Of a stretch of 64,000 bases of DNA, positions 16,673 to 25,538 are shown piece after piece (within the stretch, counting starts at the first letter, position 1; every line of letters begins with the position of its first letter). The position numbers were made by a program, and so were the translations under genes. The notes below the pieces were generated by a model. It saw only the letters and a list, made by a program, of their open reading frames with translations. It was not told the DNA's origin and ran no database searches. Source of the stretch: Brevibacillus fortis (lineage in GTDB: Bacteria; Bacillota; Bacilli; Brevibacillales; Brevibacillaceae); the NCBI RefSeq assembly GCF_003013395.1, contig NZ_PXZM01000049.1, forward strand, positions 1 to 64,000, written 5' to 3'.

Positions 16673-16748
16673 CTACCTCTATTAGAGAGATTGTTGGATA
16701 TACATGGAGGGTTAATCACGACAAAGCATGCTCGAAAGGGAGGATTGT

Positions 16749-18755
16749 ATGGGAAAAGTGTTAGAAGTAAAAGATTTGCACGTGTCATTCGATACGTATG
16801 CAGGCGAAGTCAAAGCAGTACGGGGCGTCTCCTTCGATCTGGAAAAAGGAGAAACGCTGGCGATTGTTGGTGAATCTGGTTCCGGTAAATCCGTAACCTC
16901 ACAAGCACTTATGCGCCTCATTCCTTCTCCTCCTGGACGCATTCCAAAAGGACAAGTTCTGTTTGAGGGAAGAGATTTGGTTACGCTTTCCGAAAAAGAA
17001 ATGCAGGATGTTCGCGGTCGCGATATCTCGATGATCTTCCAAGACCCGATGACTTCGCTTAATCCGACGATGACCATCGGTAACCAAATCATGGAGAGCT
17101 TCATCAAGCACCAAAAGCTGAACCGTGCAGAAGCGCGCAGCCGTGCTATTGAGCTGTTGGAAATGGTAGGGATTCCGTTTGCCAAAGAACGTATCGATCA
17201 ATACCCGCACCAGTTTTCTGGTGGGATGCGCCAACGGATTGTCATTGCCATCGCACTGGCCTGCAATCCAAAAATTATCATCGCCGATGAGCCGACAACT
17301 GCTCTGGATGTATCGATTCAGGCGCAAATTTTGGAGCTGCTGAAGGAACTGCAAAAGAAGATGGGTACCTCGATCATCTTTATTACGCATGACCTCGGTG
17401 TAGTTGCTAACATGGCAGACCGTGTAGCAGTTATGTATGCAGGCAAAATTGTGGAAATCGGTAAAGTCGATGAAATTTTCTACGATCCTAAGCACCCGTA
17501 TACATGGGGTCTATTAGGTTCCATGCCTAGCCTCGATTCCAGCGATGATGAGCTGATGTCCATTCCTGGATCGCCGCCTGACATGTTCAAGCCACCTGTA
17601 GGTGATGCTTTTGCGGCTCGTAACCCATTTGCGTTGAAGGTCGACCTGGAATATGAACCACCGATGTTCAAAATCTCCGACACGCACTATGCGGCAACAT
17701 GGCTCTTGCACGAAATGGCACCGGACATTAAGCCTCCTGCTTCCGCTGTGAGAAGAAAGGTGAATGCTGATGATGCTGCCGCTGATGCTCCGGTAAGCAC
17801 AAAAAAAACCTTCAACTACGAGAACCGTGAGAAGCTGGTTGAAGTCAAAGATTTGAAACAGCATTTTGACCTCGGGAATGGTCATACGCTGAAAGCTGTA
17901 GATGGCATCACCTTTGACATCTACAAAGGGGAAATCTTCGGTCTTGTGGGTGAATCCGGTTGCGGTAAATCCACTACAGGACGAACCATCCTTCGCCTAT
18001 ACGATGCAACTGGCGGAGAGGTCTTGTTCGATGGGAATAGTGTACACGGTAAGAAAACGCTCGAAGAAAAGAAATGGCTCAACCGCAAAATTCAAATGAT
18101 CTTCCAAGACCCGTACTCGTCGTTGAATCCACGTCTGACCGTATCGGATATTATTGCAGAAGGTCTGGACATTCATCGTCTGGCGACCAAGGAAGCACGC
18201 ATTGCCAAAGTACACGAGCTGTTGGAAACCGTTGGCCTCAACCGCGAGCACGCAAACCGTTACCCGCATGAGTTCAGCGGCGGACAACGCCAACGGATCG
18301 GGATTGCACGGGCATTGGCTGTTGATCCGGAATTCATCATTGCCGATGAACCAATCTCTGCGCTCGACGTGTCCATTCAGGCGCAGGTCATTAATCTGCT
18401 CAAGCGCCTGCAAAAGGAAAAAGGCCTGACCTATCTGTTCATCGCCCATGACCTGTCCATGGTTAAATACATCAGTGACCGCATTGGTGTCATGTACCGC
18501 GGACGAATTGTAGAGCTGGCAGAAAGTAATCGTCTGTACGAGAATCCGATTCATCCGTACACCAAATCGTTGCTCTCGGCAATTCCATTGCCAGACCCTG
18601 ATTATGAGCGCAACCGTAAGCGCATCGTTTTCGATGATCAGGAATATCTCCGAGATCAAGGGGAAGAACGCGTCTTGCGTGAAATTGAGCGCGGTCACTT
18701 TGTTGCTTGCACCCAGAAAGAATTCGAAAGATACGGCGGCGGCGTTTTGGTGTAA
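16749..18755 (+). CDS. Oligopeptide-type ABC transporter, fused double ATPase
   Basis: Cytoplasmic ATPase of 668 aa consisting of two Dpp/Opp-type nucleotide-binding domains in one chain, as in GsiA-like proteins. Domain 1 has Walker A GESGSGKS (about 38-45), signature FSGGMRQR and Walker [10 protein letters not shown]. Domain 2 has [16 protein letters not shown] and FIIADEPIS. Both carry the family tail with HPYT motifs. The ATG at 16749 follows GGGAGG by five bases. No permease or binding-protein gene is adjacent, so this is an orphan ATPase. A Fur-box promoter upstream suggests metal-linked use, for example peptide, nickel or metallophore import; that is inference. Confidence 0.88.
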   Translation: MGKVLEVKDLHVSFDTYAGEVKAVRGVSFDLEKGETLAIVGESGSGKSVTSQALMRLIPSPPGRIPKGQVLFEGRDLVTLSEKEMQDVRGRDISMIFQDPMTSLNPTMTIGNQIMESFIKHQKLNRAEARSRAIELLEMVGIPFAKERIDQYPHQFSGGMRQRIVIAIALACNPKIIIADEPTTALDVSIQAQILELLKELQKKMGTSIIFITHDLGVVANMADRVAVMYAGKIVEIGKVDEIFYDPKHPYTWGLLGSMPSLDSSDDELMSIPGSPPDMFKPPVGDAFAARNPFALKVDLEYEPPMFKISDTHYAATWLLHEMAPDIKPPASAVRRKVNADDAAADAPVSTKKTFNYENREKLVEVKDLKQHFDLGNGHTLKAVDGITFDIYKGEIFGLVGESGCGKSTTGRTILRLYDATGGEVLFDGNSVHGKKTLEEKKWLNRKIQMIFQDPYSSLNPRLTVSDIIAEGLDIHRLATKEARIAKVHELLETVGLNREHANRYPHEFSGGQRQRIGIARALAVDPEFIIADEPISALDVSIQAQVINLLKRLQKEKGLTYLFIAHDLSMVKYISDRIGVMYRGRIVELAESNRLYENPIHPYTKSLLSAIPLPDPDYERNRKRIVFDDQEYLRDQGEERVLREIERGHFVACTQKEFERYGGGVLV

Positions 18756-18767
18756 ACCATATATATG

Positions 18768-18805
18768 AAAAGGGAGAGAGCTTCGACAGCTCATCTCCCT
18801 TTTTT
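18768..18805. terminator. Bidirectional terminator between ABC ATPase and cadA
   Basis: AAAAGGGAGA...TCTCCCTTTTTT with an inner GAGCT-tcgac-AGCTC stem has a T-run on either strand and lies between the two convergent genes. Confidence 0.85.
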
Positions 18806-18807
18806 AT

Positions 18808-21039
18808 TTAGTCCTTCATTCGCAAGAGTCTCATACTGTTTAAGATGACCAGCAATGCGGCTCCAGTGTCACTGAGCACCGCCAGCCACAAGGTTAGATA
18901 GCCTGGGAATATCAACACGAGTGCCACCAGCTTCACGATGATCGAAAACCAGATGTTTTGCTTGATAATCGTGAGCGCTTTTCTGCTGACCTTCATCGTG
19001 TGCGGCAGCTTTTCGAGATTGTCGGCCATCAACACGATATCAGCGGTTTCCATTGCCGTATCGGTGCCTGCTCCACCCATGGCAATACCCAAGTCAGCTG
19101 ATGCGAGAGCAGGCGCATCGTTGATCCCGTCACCCACCATGGCGACGACCTTGCCTTCGTGTTGGAGTTTCTTAACCGCCTCTACCTTATCCTGTGGTAA
19201 CAGCTCTGCAAAATATCGATTCACACCCGTCTGACTCGCTACCTTTTTCGCCGTACCGGCATTGTCACCAGTCAGCATGACGATGTCTTCGATTCCTGCC
19301 GCCTTGAGCTTACCAATGGCACTAACCGTAATCTCACGAATGGTGTCGGCAACAGCAATCATCCCGATCAATTTCGTTGAGGTACCGATGACCACCAGCG
19401 TATGTCCCTCACTCTGCAACGACTTGATTTGCGCTTCCCATGCTGACAGATCGACTCCCAACTCTTGAAACAGGGCGGGCTTCCCTGCATAAAATGTCTC
19501 GGCTCCGATGACAGCGCTCGCCCCTTTTCCGACGATCGTCTTGAAATCTTGCCCGCTCTGGGAAACAACCTGCTTTTGTTTGGCATAGGTGAGAATCGCT
19601 TGTGCAATCGGATGGGAAGAACGCTCTTCAATCGTTCTGGCGATAGACACTACTTCGTCCTCGCTTCCCTCCATCTCAATAACCGCTGCCACCTGTGGTT
19701 TCCCTTCCGTCAATGTGCCCGTTTTATCGAAGGCAATTGCGGTGATCGCTCCTGCCTTTTCCAAAAAAGTACCGCCCTTGATCAGGACGCCGTTTCTCGC
19801 TGCGTTTCCAATCGCGGACACAATCGCAACTGGCGTGGAAATGACCAGTGCGCACGGGCAAGCAACAACCAGTAACTCAAGTCCTCTGTAAAACCATTCT
19901 CCCCAGGTACCGAGTCCGAGTAATGGCGGGAATACAATCACGAGCAAAGCAAGCACGAGCACGATTGGCGTGTAGATCGCAGCGAATTTATCAACAAATG
20001 CCTGAGTAGGCGCTTTTTTCTCCTGCGCTTCCTCTACGAGATGAATGATTCTGGCAATCGCCGTATCCTCCACCAGCTTTGTTACCTTGATCTCCACCGC
20101 GCCGCTTTCGTTGACACTCCCTGCAAAAACGCTGTCGCCGACCAGCTTATCTACGGGAATCGATTCACCTGTAATCGGGGCCTGATTGACGCTCGATGTC
20201 CCGTGAACAATCACTCCGTCCAGCGGGATTTTCTCCCCCGGCTTCACTACGATGACTTGACCGACAGTAACGTCCTCAACTGGCTTGCGAGTAAGAGACT
20301 CCCCTACCTTGACCCACGCCTCTGGCGGAGCCAAATCCATCAGATTGCGTATGGAGTCACGCGTTTTTTCAATCGACTTGGTCTGCAGCAAGTTTCCGAT
20401 GGAAAAGAGCCAGACGACCGTCGCGCCCTCCAGCCACTCACCAATTAACGCTGCTCCTACAGCCGCAACAGACATCAATACGTTCATATCCAGTGAACCG
20501 CTTTTCATCGCGTAAAAAGCACTGCGCGCAGGTCGGTAGCCTCCACTTATGATCGACAACGCATAGAGCACAGTAACGACCATGGGAGATATGCTAGGCG
20601 ATAAGGAACCTAGAAAACCGAGAGCCAGCAGCACACCGGAAATCGTCGTCAGTGCCGTCCCTGCTTGATCCGTTTTCGGTACTGTTTTGGCAGTGCGTCT
20701 CGTAAGCAGCATGGCACTGTAGCCAGCCTTGGCGACTTCCTTGACCACCGCATCTTCTCCCAAACCATCCGCGACGAGCTGCATTTTACCTGTGGAAAAG
20801 TTCACGTTAACCTCTTTTACATCAGGCAACGTCTGCATATGCTTTTCCAGCGATTTGGCGCACGAACTGCAATCCATACCTGTAACGCGATAAACAACAG
20901 CCTGTGAAGAAAGAATGCCTGCGCCTTCTGTTGCCGCAGCCGCAGACTCGAGAACCGTGAGATTTTTACCAGCATGCTTATGCTCACTGCTGCATTGATG
21001 CCCACTGCAACACTCTTCTTTTTTTCGTTCTTCTGCCAT
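18808..21039 (-). CDS. cadA: Cadmium/zinc-exporting P1B-type ATPase
   Basis: Membrane ATPase of 743 aa pumping Cd, Zn or Pb ions out of the cell. A Cys/His-rich N-terminal tail is followed by one heavy-metal domain with GMDCSSC (54-60), the transmembrane CPC triad (394-396), phosphorylation motif DKTGT (438-442) and, further on, TGDN and GDGIND. The CPC triad and C-terminal transmembrane pattern fit subfamily CadA/ZntA rather than copper pumps. The ATG has AAGGTGA six bases upstream. A cadC-type repressor gene lies divergently nearby, separated by a small gene, and a CadC-like operator covers the cadA promoter. Confidence 0.93.
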   Translation of the reverse strand: MAEERKKEECCSGHQCSSEHKHAGKNLTVLESAAAATEGAGILSSQAVVYRVTGMDCSSCAKSLEKHMQTLPDVKEVNVNFSTGKMQLVADGLGEDAVVKEVAKAGYSAMLLTRRTAKTVPKTDQAGTALTTISGVLLALGFLGSLSPSISPMVVTVLYALSIISGGYRPARSAFYAMKSGSLDMNVLMSVAAVGAALIGEWLEGATVVWLFSIGNLLQTKSIEKTRDSIRNLMDLAPPEAWVKVGESLTRKPVEDVTVGQVIVVKPGEKIPLDGVIVHGTSSVNQAPITGESIPVDKLVGDSVFAGSVNESGAVEIKVTKLVEDTAIARIIHLVEEAQEKKAPTQAFVDKFAAIYTPIVLVLALLVIVFPPLLGLGTWGEWFYRGLELLVVACPCALVISTPVAIVSAIGNAARNGVLIKGGTFLEKAGAITAIAFDKTGTLTEGKPQVAAVIEMEGSEDEVVSIARTIEERSSHPIAQAILTYAKQKQVVSQSGQDFKTIVGKGASAVIGAETFYAGKPALFQELGVDLSAWEAQIKSLQSEGHTLVVIGTSTKLIGMIAVADTIREITVSAIGKLKAAGIEDIVMLTGDNAGTAKKVASQTGVNRYFAELLPQDKVEAVKKLQHEGKVVAMVGDGINDAPALASADLGIAMGGAGTDTAMETADIVLMADNLEKLPHTMKVSRKALTIIKQNIWFSIIVKLVALVLIFPGYLTLWLAVLSDTGAALLVILNSMRLLRMKD

Positions 21040-21102
21040 CTGTTCTCACCTTTTTCCAAGCATCTATTTTGCCCAGCTTCGAATGAAATCAATCCACAAA
21101 CA

Positions 21103-21153
21103 TTCAAACAAATATTTAATTATTATATTATCGCATCCTTTTGGATCGTTCAA
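21103..21153 (-). promoter_or_regulatory. cadA promoter with CadC-like operator
   Basis: On the minus strand TTGAAC (21148-21153) and TAATAT (21125-21130) are 17 bases apart. Next to the -10, TTCAAACAAATATTTAAT (21103-21120, plus strand) closely resembles the plasmid pI258 cad operator core. Metal-free CadC would occupy the start site and leave on Cd or Zn binding. Confidence 0.65.
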
Positions 21154-21197
21154 GAATTGATTTGAATATTTCGCCCATTTTTTTACAGCTCGAGAAT

Positions 21198-21229
21198 AAA
21201 GAAAAAGACCCCTATTACTAGGAGTCTTG
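21198..21229 (-). terminator. Terminator of the small zinc-ribbon membrane protein gene
   Basis: On the minus strand AAGACTCCTA-gtaa-TAGGGGTCTTTTTC forms a stem with T-run directly after the stop codon. Confidence 0.8.
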
Positions 21230-21526
21230 TTACTTGGTACGAGCTTGTACTGGTGTTGGGGTGGTCTGCCAACGCTCCCCACAGTCCAGACATTTACACT
21301 TGATTACTTTACGCTTTTCTAAGGCAAGACGAACGGCAAACAGGATAAAGGCCCCTGACAGTCCGAGGAACAAAAAGATGACAGGTGTCCCTTTCACCGA
21401 AATGCCGATCAAGGCAAGCACTGCCAAAACCGCTGCATAAATGGTTATGTATAATGGCTTATTAATCGATTCCGTCAAATCGATTTTTGCAGACCGGCAC
21501 TTCGGGCACTTTGGTTGCGCACTCAT
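21230..21526 (-). CDS. Small zinc-ribbon membrane protein, unknown function
   Basis: Protein of 98 aa with two Cys pairs, CPKC (residues 7-10) near the N-terminus and CKCLDC near residue 80, flanking two hydrophobic helices (about 24-65). The pattern suggests a split zinc ribbon brought together across a helical hairpin. The ATG at 21526 is preceded by GGGGAGA. It has its own terminator and lies between cadA and cadC, but I see no evidence that it belongs to metal export. Confidence 0.7.
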   Translation of the reverse strand: MSAQPKCPKCRSAKIDLTESINKPLYITIYAAVLAVLALIGISVKGTPVIFLFLGLSGAFILFAVRLALEKRKVIKCKCLDCGERWQTTPTPVQARTK

Positions 21527-21614
21527 GGTATTCTCTCCCCATTTCATTGGATCATGTTCATCTTACACGAAAACAGGGAGGGACACTACAGTGCCATGAA
21601 AATGTCGTTTTTCC

Positions 21615-21654
21615 TTTTCACTTTCTCCGCGAATGTCTATAATAGTAGGACATT
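21615..21654 (+). promoter_or_regulatory. cadC promoter with dyad operator
   Basis: TTTTCA (21615-21620), 17-base spacer, TATAAT (21638-21643). The perfect inverted repeat AATGTC-N11-GACATT (21632-21654) is centred on the -10, the usual place for an ArsR/SmtB operator, implying autoregulation. Confidence 0.65.
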
Positions 21655-21678
21655 GTAGAGCATGAGGTGATGGTTACA

Positions 21679-22044
21679 GTGGATGACATCTGTGAAATCC
21701 AATGTTTTGATGAGGAAAAAGTAAATCGGTTAAAGCCCTTCGCCACAGAATCAGAAGGGGTAGCAAAAATCTTCAAGGCGTTGGCCGATGACACCCGCGC
21801 CAAAATCATTCACATCCTCTCGATGGAAGACGAGCTCTGTGTCTGTGATGTAGCTGCCATCATCGGAAGCTCGATCGCTAACACCTCCCACCATCTGCGG
21901 CTTTTGCGCAACATGGGACTGGCCAAGTATCGCAAAGAAGGAAAGCTCGTTTTTTACTCGTTGGATGATGACCATGTACGCCATCTCATATCTGCGGGGA
22001 TTGAACACGCCAAAGAACAGAAAACCATTGTCCGAGCTACCTGA
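21679..22044 (+). CDS. cadC: ArsR/SmtB-family metal-responsive repressor (CadC-like)
   Basis: Winged-helix repressor of 121 aa. The N-terminal Cys (DDICEIQCF) and the ELCVCDVA motif in the recognition-proximal helix are the thiolate ligands of the CadC alpha-3N metal site; ANTSHHLRLLRNMGLA is the DNA-reading helix. Binding of Cd, Pb or Zn releases DNA. I prefer the GTG at 21679, eight bases after AGGTGA; an ATG at 21670 overlaps that ribosome site. It points away from cadA, with the dyad at its own promoter and a related operator at cadA. A terminator overlaps its stop codon (22032-22060). Confidence 0.87.
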   Translation: MDDICEIQCFDEEKVNRLKPFATESEGVAKIFKALADDTRAKIIHILSMEDELCVCDVAAIIGSSIANTSHHLRLLRNMGLAKYRKEGKLVFYSLDDDHVRHLISAGIEHAKEQKTIVRAT

Positions 22045-22060
22045 TTGCTCGGGCTTTTTT
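22032..22060 (+). terminator. Terminator of cadC
   Basis: CCGAGC-N9-GCTCGG followed by a T-run. The stem spans the TGA stop codon of cadC. Confidence 0.8.
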
Positions 22061-22086
22061 ATTTCTCCAGCATGTTAAACACTTGA

Positions 22087-22530
22087 TTAACCATGGCGAT
22101 TTACACTCGTTTTCCGGGTAAACCGCTTCCTGATCGCCTCTATTCCGAGAAAGATAAGGAAGTAACTGATCGCGGCGAACACAAAAACCGTTGCCTGCGG
22201 ATAAAACAAGGCAGCATGCGGATCAACATTCAGTAGCCATTGCAGAAGCACAGGCACATAGCCGATGACAGCATATCCGCCAAAACGCACAGCGTATTTT
22301 TTCCACCCGATCAAGTGTAATGACCTACTCACTAGCCAGTCCACGAATATCGACAGCCATACGAAGACAATCAGGTTCAATGCCATGCTTAAGAGCACAC
22401 CCAGCAAATACTCTTGTCCGAACCCGTACGGTGCACTTGGATCACGATAGATGTAGATGATCCACGCAGCATAAAGACCGGTAAAGAAAGAGGATAGGAC
22501 TGCGGCGAGTACACGCCTGCCGATATTCAT
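22087..22530 (-). CDS. Four-helix membrane protein, unknown
   Basis: Predicted membrane protein of 147 aa with four hydrophobic helices (about 8-28, 42-66, 80-100, 112-135) and a basic C-terminus. No known motif is seen. The ATG at 22530 follows AAGGGAG by eight bases; a GTG three codons earlier overlaps that site. It begins 31 bases after the histidine kinase stop in the same direction, so it is probably the third gene of the two-component operon, where small membrane partners are common. The function is open. Confidence 0.7.
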   Translation of the reverse strand: MNIGRRVLAAVLSSFFTGLYAAWIIYIYRDPSAPYGFGQEYLLGVLLSMALNLIVFVWLSIFVDWLVSRSLHLIGWKKYAVRFGGYAVIGYVPVLLQWLLNVDPHAALFYPQATVFVFAAISYFLIFLGIEAIRKRFTRKTSVNRHG

Positions 22531-22560
22531 GGAAATCACTCCCTTGCTTCGCTTCGTTAT

Positions 22561-23967
22561 CTATTCGTTCGTCGTTCTCGCAGTAGGATATTCACCCGTC
22601 GGTAGGCTGACCGTGACCGTTGTCCCTTCACCTATACGGCTTTGAATGTGAATGCTGCCTTTTGCGACCTGCAAAATTTTTTGCACGATAGAAAGACCAA
22701 GACCGCTTCCTGTCGCTTCTCGATTGCGTGACTTGTCTCCTTTGTAAAAACGGTCAAAGACATGCTCCTGCTCTTCCTCTGACATGCCAATCCCCGTATC
22801 CCGAATGGTTACAGCTATTCGTGTATCCTTTTGTATCGCAATGTAAATAGAGCCAGACGTCGGGGTGAATTTGATACTGTTGGAAAGCAGGTTCATCCAT
22901 ACTTGATTGAGCAACTGCTTGTCACCCACGATGAATGTCTCCGGTAAAGTCAGCTCCATCGCGAGCTTTTTTTGTTGCCACTGATGCTCCAAAATTAAAA
23001 GGACTTGCCTGATCTGCTCATCCAGACGAAAACGTGTCGGTTCGTACAGACCGGTCTCCTTGTCCAGAGAAGCAAGTGTCAACAGCTGCTTGCTCAAGGA
23101 AGAGAGCCGTCTGCTCTCCTCTTCGATGATGGTCAAGTACGTCTCCCGCTGTTCGCTTGTCACACCACCGCTGCGGATGGCTTGAGAAAAGCCTTGGATC
23201 GATGTCAATGGAGACTGGATTTCATGTGAGACATTGGAGACAAACTCTTGGCGCATCTCGTCCAGTTGTTTGAGTGACTCTGTCATCCTGGCAAAATGCA
23301 TAGCCAAATCGCCGATTTCGTCCCGTCGTGAGATGTCCAAGTGGATGTCGTACTGCCCTTCTGCCAGCTTTTTGGTCGCATGGCTCAGCTTCTCGATTGG
23401 CTTCACCAAATAACGAGTAAAAATCAAAATCAGGATCAAGCTAAGTACAAACATCGCTGCCAGCAGCAAGGCAAACATAATATGCACCTCGCCAAACTGC
23501 TGCTCAATATTTGGCCGTACAAACAGGGCGTATTTTTTCCCTTCTGCTGTAAGCGGCAAGCCAATGCTGTTTTTCACCGTATTCTCAAAAAATCCGGTCA
23601 CAAACAGGCCGTGCTGTTCTTCTGTAATCCCTCTGTAAGTCTCACCCGCCAACACTCTTTGAACGATGGCAGGGTCTATCTGCTGATCGCGAAAAGGTGC
23701 TCCGAATTGGCTTACTGCGCCATTCTCATCGACAAGATGCAGCTGAAAATTCAAATTGGCGACATGGGTCATGAAGGCGGGCAGGTCGAGCGAAGATTTA
23801 TGCTCATACAAATCGATCACCTGCTGTCCGATGCTCGTAATTTTTTGTTCATTATACGCGCGCAGATTTCGTTGATAATACTCATTTGCCAACAAAAATC
23901 CAAGTGTGCCACTGATTAGTACAATTGCGACGAAGGTTAGAACTACCCGGACGTAAAGAGATTTCAC
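22561..23967 (-). CDS. Sensor histidine kinase (HssS-like)
   Basis: Membrane-bound kinase of 468 aa. Two transmembrane helices (about 7-27 and 160-185) enclose an extracellular sensor of about 130 residues, followed by HAMP, a HisKA domain with phospho-acceptor in VSNVSHEIQSPL and a HATPase domain with NLLSNSIKF (N box), DTGIGM and GSGLGLSI (G boxes). The start is GTG, overlapping the regulator stop by four bases, so the pair is translationally coupled. Paired with the regulator it resembles the heme-sensing HssRS system, but no hrtAB exporter is in the window, so the signal stays uncertain. Confidence 0.85.
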   Translation of the reverse strand: MKSLYVRVVLTFVAIVLISGTLGFLLANEYYQRNLRAYNEQKITSIGQQVIDLYEHKSSLDLPAFMTHVANLNFQLHLVDENGAVSQFGAPFRDQQIDPAIVQRVLAGETYRGITEEQHGLFVTGFFENTVKNSIGLPLTAEGKKYALFVRPNIEQQFGEVHIMFALLLAAMFVLSLILILIFTRYLVKPIEKLSHATKKLAEGQYDIHLDISRRDEIGDLAMHFARMTESLKQLDEMRQEFVSNVSHEIQSPLTSIQGFSQAIRSGGVTSEQRETYLTIIEEESRRLSSLSKQLLTLASLDKETGLYEPTRFRLDEQIRQVLLILEHQWQQKKLAMELTLPETFIVGDKQLLNQVWMNLLSNSIKFTPTSGSIYIAIQKDTRIAVTIRDTGIGMSEEEQEHVFDRFYKGDKSRNREATGSGLGLSIVQKILQVAKGSIHIQSRIGEGTTVTVSLPTGEYPTARTTNE

Positions 23968-24644
23968 GCGCCTCTTACCTCCAGCTTGTAGCCTAAGCCC
24001 CGAACGGTCGAAATGACAAAGTCATTCGTTTTCTCCGTAAATTTCTCTCGCAGCCGCTTAATATGTACATCAATGGTACGACTATCACTCTCGGTATCGC
24101 CGCCCCACACAAGCTCCAGCAGTTGATCCCGAGTAAAAATCCGATCAGGAAAACTAGCAAGTTGGGCAAGTAGTTCAAATTCCTTTAACGGTAAATGAAT
24201 CAACTCTTCTTTCACCTTCACGACATGGCTGATCCGATCGATCACGGTATCGTTCATAACAATGATTTGTTTGCTGACCATCTGATAGCGACGCAGCAAG
24301 GCCTTGATGCGGTACAGCAATTCGGTAGGCTCAAATGGCTTGGTCAAATAATCATCCGTCCCCGCCAAAAATCCTTTCTCCTTATCCCGTACCTCTCCTT
24401 TTGCTGTCAGCATGATAACAGGAAGGTCGTAAAATTCCCGTATCTCTCGGCATAGCTCCCAGCCGTTTTTGCCTGGCATCATCACATCCACAATGGCGAG
24501 CTGAACAGATTCCTGCTCCAACATTTGCGAAGCCTCATTTCCATCTACACAAGCCAAGACATGGTACCCCTCTTTTGCTAAATAAAATCGCAATAGCTCA
24601 CGCACGTGTGGATCGTCATCCGCAATCAGTATCGTCAGTTTCAT
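23964..24644 (-). CDS. OmpR-family response regulator (HssR-like)
   Basis: DNA-binding response regulator of 226 aa. The receiver domain (1-118) has ADDD acidic pocket, phospho-acceptor Asp in IVDVMMPG (near 51) and the switch Lys of TKPFE. The C-terminal OmpR winged helix contains LPLKEFELLAQLASFPDRIF and RTIDVHIKRLR. The spacing of conserved residues is close to HssR. I start at the ATG at 24644 because AAGGAGG lies eight bases upstream and the domain begins there; the 74 extra codons in frame upstream have no counterpart in the family. Confidence 0.88.
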   Translation of the reverse strand: MKLTILIADDDPHVRELLRFYLAKEGYHVLACVDGNEASQMLEQESVQLAIVDVMMPGKNGWELCREIREFYDLPVIMLTAKGEVRDKEKGFLAGTDDYLTKPFEPTELLYRIKALLRRYQMVSKQIIVMNDTVIDRISHVVKVKEELIHLPLKEFELLAQLASFPDRIFTRDQLLELVWGGDTESDSRTIDVHIKRLREKFTEKTNDFVISTVRGLGYKLEVRGA

Positions 24645-24880
24645 CAAGCTGGCCTCCTTGTTACTCCGCCCTCTAGGTCTTCTGCTTATTATTTTGAATG
24701 ATACCCACTTGCCTACCATCCTGCAAATAGTCAATGGCTTGCACCTACGTGGATCAATAGTAAAGAAGCAATATGAACAAGAGATGAATGAATACTGCTG
24801 GCTCTTGAAGACTCTTACACATCTGATTAAATCTGCGGGAAGCATACTCTTTTCCCGGAAAAACAACTGTTTGCGCGCAC

Positions 24881-24914
24881 AAAAAAGCGGCAGACACTTG
24901 AGTCCGCCGCTCTT
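24881..24914 (-). terminator. Terminator of the mhq operon
   Basis: On the minus strand AGCGGCGGAC-tcaagt-GTCTGCCGCTTTTTT forms a strong stem and T-run just after the mhqD stop. Confidence 0.9.
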
Positions 24915-24926
24915 GTTACTCTTCGA

Positions 24927-25538
24927 TTACTTGCGAAACCTTTCTGTAAACCAAGCGGCAGAAGCCTCTACTTCCTTCACTGTCAATTGATGACCATACG
25001 AATCCCAATGCACGGTCACGTCAGAACCTGCCTCTGTCAGTAGTCGGTTCAGCTCCTCTGTCTCTTGTGCAGTACAGATCGGATCATTCGTGCCTGCTCC
25101 GATAAACACCGGGATGGCTGACATATCTGGCAGAGCAATCCCTCGGCGTGGAACCATTGGATGGTAAAGAATCGCCCCTTTTAGCGGATTCGGGTAATGG
25201 AACAGGAGACTCCCTGCGATATTCGCCCCGTTCGAATAACCGACTGCCACGATATTGTCTCGCTCGATCTGATACGTGACCGCCGCCTGATCCAAAAACT
25301 CATGCAGCTCCTGCGTACGATAGACCAAATCCTCTTCGTCAAAAACACCCTCGGCTAGGCGTCGGAAAAATCGCGGCATGCCGTTTTCGAGAACATTCCC
25401 ACGGACGCTCAGAACAGAAGCGCCTGGATAAATACGATCGGCCAGTGGCAAGAGGTCGTTTTCATCTCCCCCTGTTCCATGAAGCAGCAACAGTGTCGGT
25501 GCTTCTACATCGGTTCCTTTTCGAAAAATGTGCTTCAT
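24927..25538 (-). CDS. mhqD: MhqD-type carboxylesterase
   Basis: Alpha/beta hydrolase of 203 aa of the phospholipase/carboxylesterase group. Visible are the oxyanion region LLHGTGGDENDL (about 18-29), the nucleophile elbow GYSNGA (about 99-104), the acidic residue near GTNDPIC and catalytic His in SYGHQL near 183. It overlaps mhqO by four bases (ATGA), so it is translationally coupled. In Bacillus MhqD belongs to the methylhydroquinone and catechol stress operon with MhqN and MhqO, acting on quinone-derived products. Confidence 0.88.
   Translation of the reverse strand: MKHIFRKGTDVEAPTLLLLHGTGGDENDLLPLADRIYPGASVLSVRGNVLENGMPRFFRRLAEGVFDEEDLVYRTQELHEFLDQAAVTYQIERDNIVAVGYSNGANIAGSLLFHYPNPLKGAILYHPMVPRRGIALPDMSAIPVFIGAGTNDPICTAQETEELNRLLTEAGSDVTVHWDSYGHQLTVKEVEASAAWFTERFRK

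Noticed and set aside
24666-24880. N-terminal extension of the response regulator
   Set aside because: The 74 codons upstream of ATG 24644 are open in frame but lack a ribosome site and family resemblance; AAGGAGG before 24644 decides the start.
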